Assembly: GCA_964352775.1 (NCBI GenBank)
Contig: CAYGTK010000245.1
Coordinates: forward strand, 1-5,067
Reading direction: 5' to 3'
DNA from: CAYGTK01 sp964352775
Lineage (GTDB): Bacteria > Bacteroidota > Bacteroidia > Chitinophagales > CAIOSU01
Length of the DNA: 5,067 nt
In this document: piece by piece, positions 5,025 through 5,067 of the stretch
Numbering within the stretch: position 1 is the stretch's first letter
Layout: the number at the start of each line of letters is the position of its first letter
Notes under the pieces: generated by a model
Database searches by the model: none
The model's input: the letters and a program-made list of their open reading frames with translations, nothing else
What the model was told of the DNA's origin: nothing
Position numbers and translations under genes: made by a program

Positions 5025-5067
5025 GTAAAGCGAAATTCGCCCAGAATTTTGAAAGATGACGCGCCTG

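Noticed and set aside
4954..5067. Minus-strand frames open from the right edge, ending at 4954 or 4979
   Set aside because: Two or more frames are open over this short stretch and none gives a recognisable protein tail, so no partial gene can be supported.

Overview
This looks like bacterial accessory DNA: a defence-type helicase pair on the left, and a single-strand DNA-binding protein with a small zinc-ribbon protein on the right. Between the two halves lies an unusually dense run of hairpins. No taxonomic marker gene is present. The zinc-ribbon/OST-HTH protein and the SSB remind me of Chloroflexota (Ktedonobacteria-like) proteins, but that is memory-based and only a tentative guess. Base composition is moderate, and the intergenic hairpin region looks richer in G+C than the helicase genes.

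Left part (1-1104, minus strand): the first 368 codons of a SNF2-family helicase whose motifs and flanking sequence match DrmD, the SNF2-like helicase of class 1 DISARM anti-phage systems. The gene runs off the left edge, so any further DISARM genes (methyltransferase, drmA, drmB, drmC) would lie outside the window. A 108-bp divergent intergenic region separates it from a 715-codon plus-strand gene (1213-3360). That gene encodes a RelE/ParE-fold domain fused to a complete UvrD-like SF1 helicase, and no antitoxin gene lies beside it. The head-to-head layout suggests shared regulation and possibly a shared defence role, which is inference.

Middle (3361-3692, no gene): after a probable weak terminator comes about 306 bp (3407-3712) of nearly back-to-back hairpins. 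There are nine main stem-loops with few unpaired bases between them, including a 12-bp near-perfect palindrome and an 86-nt Y-shaped compound hairpin. The last hairpin overlaps the 3' end of the minus-strand gene that follows. This is the least explained part of the window: a structured RNA, or a site that folds as single-stranded DNA, are the main options.

Right part (minus strand): ssb (4497-4874) is followed by a strong intrinsic terminator. A small gene (3693-4358) then starts from its own plausible promoter and encodes an N-terminal four-cysteine zinc ribbon and an OST-HTH/LOTUS-like domain. The region upstream of ssb (4875-5067) again carries several inverted repeats. One pair is mutually exclusive and could act as a leader switch. 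The minus-strand genes converge on the plus-strand helicase gene, so the hairpin array sits at the convergence point.
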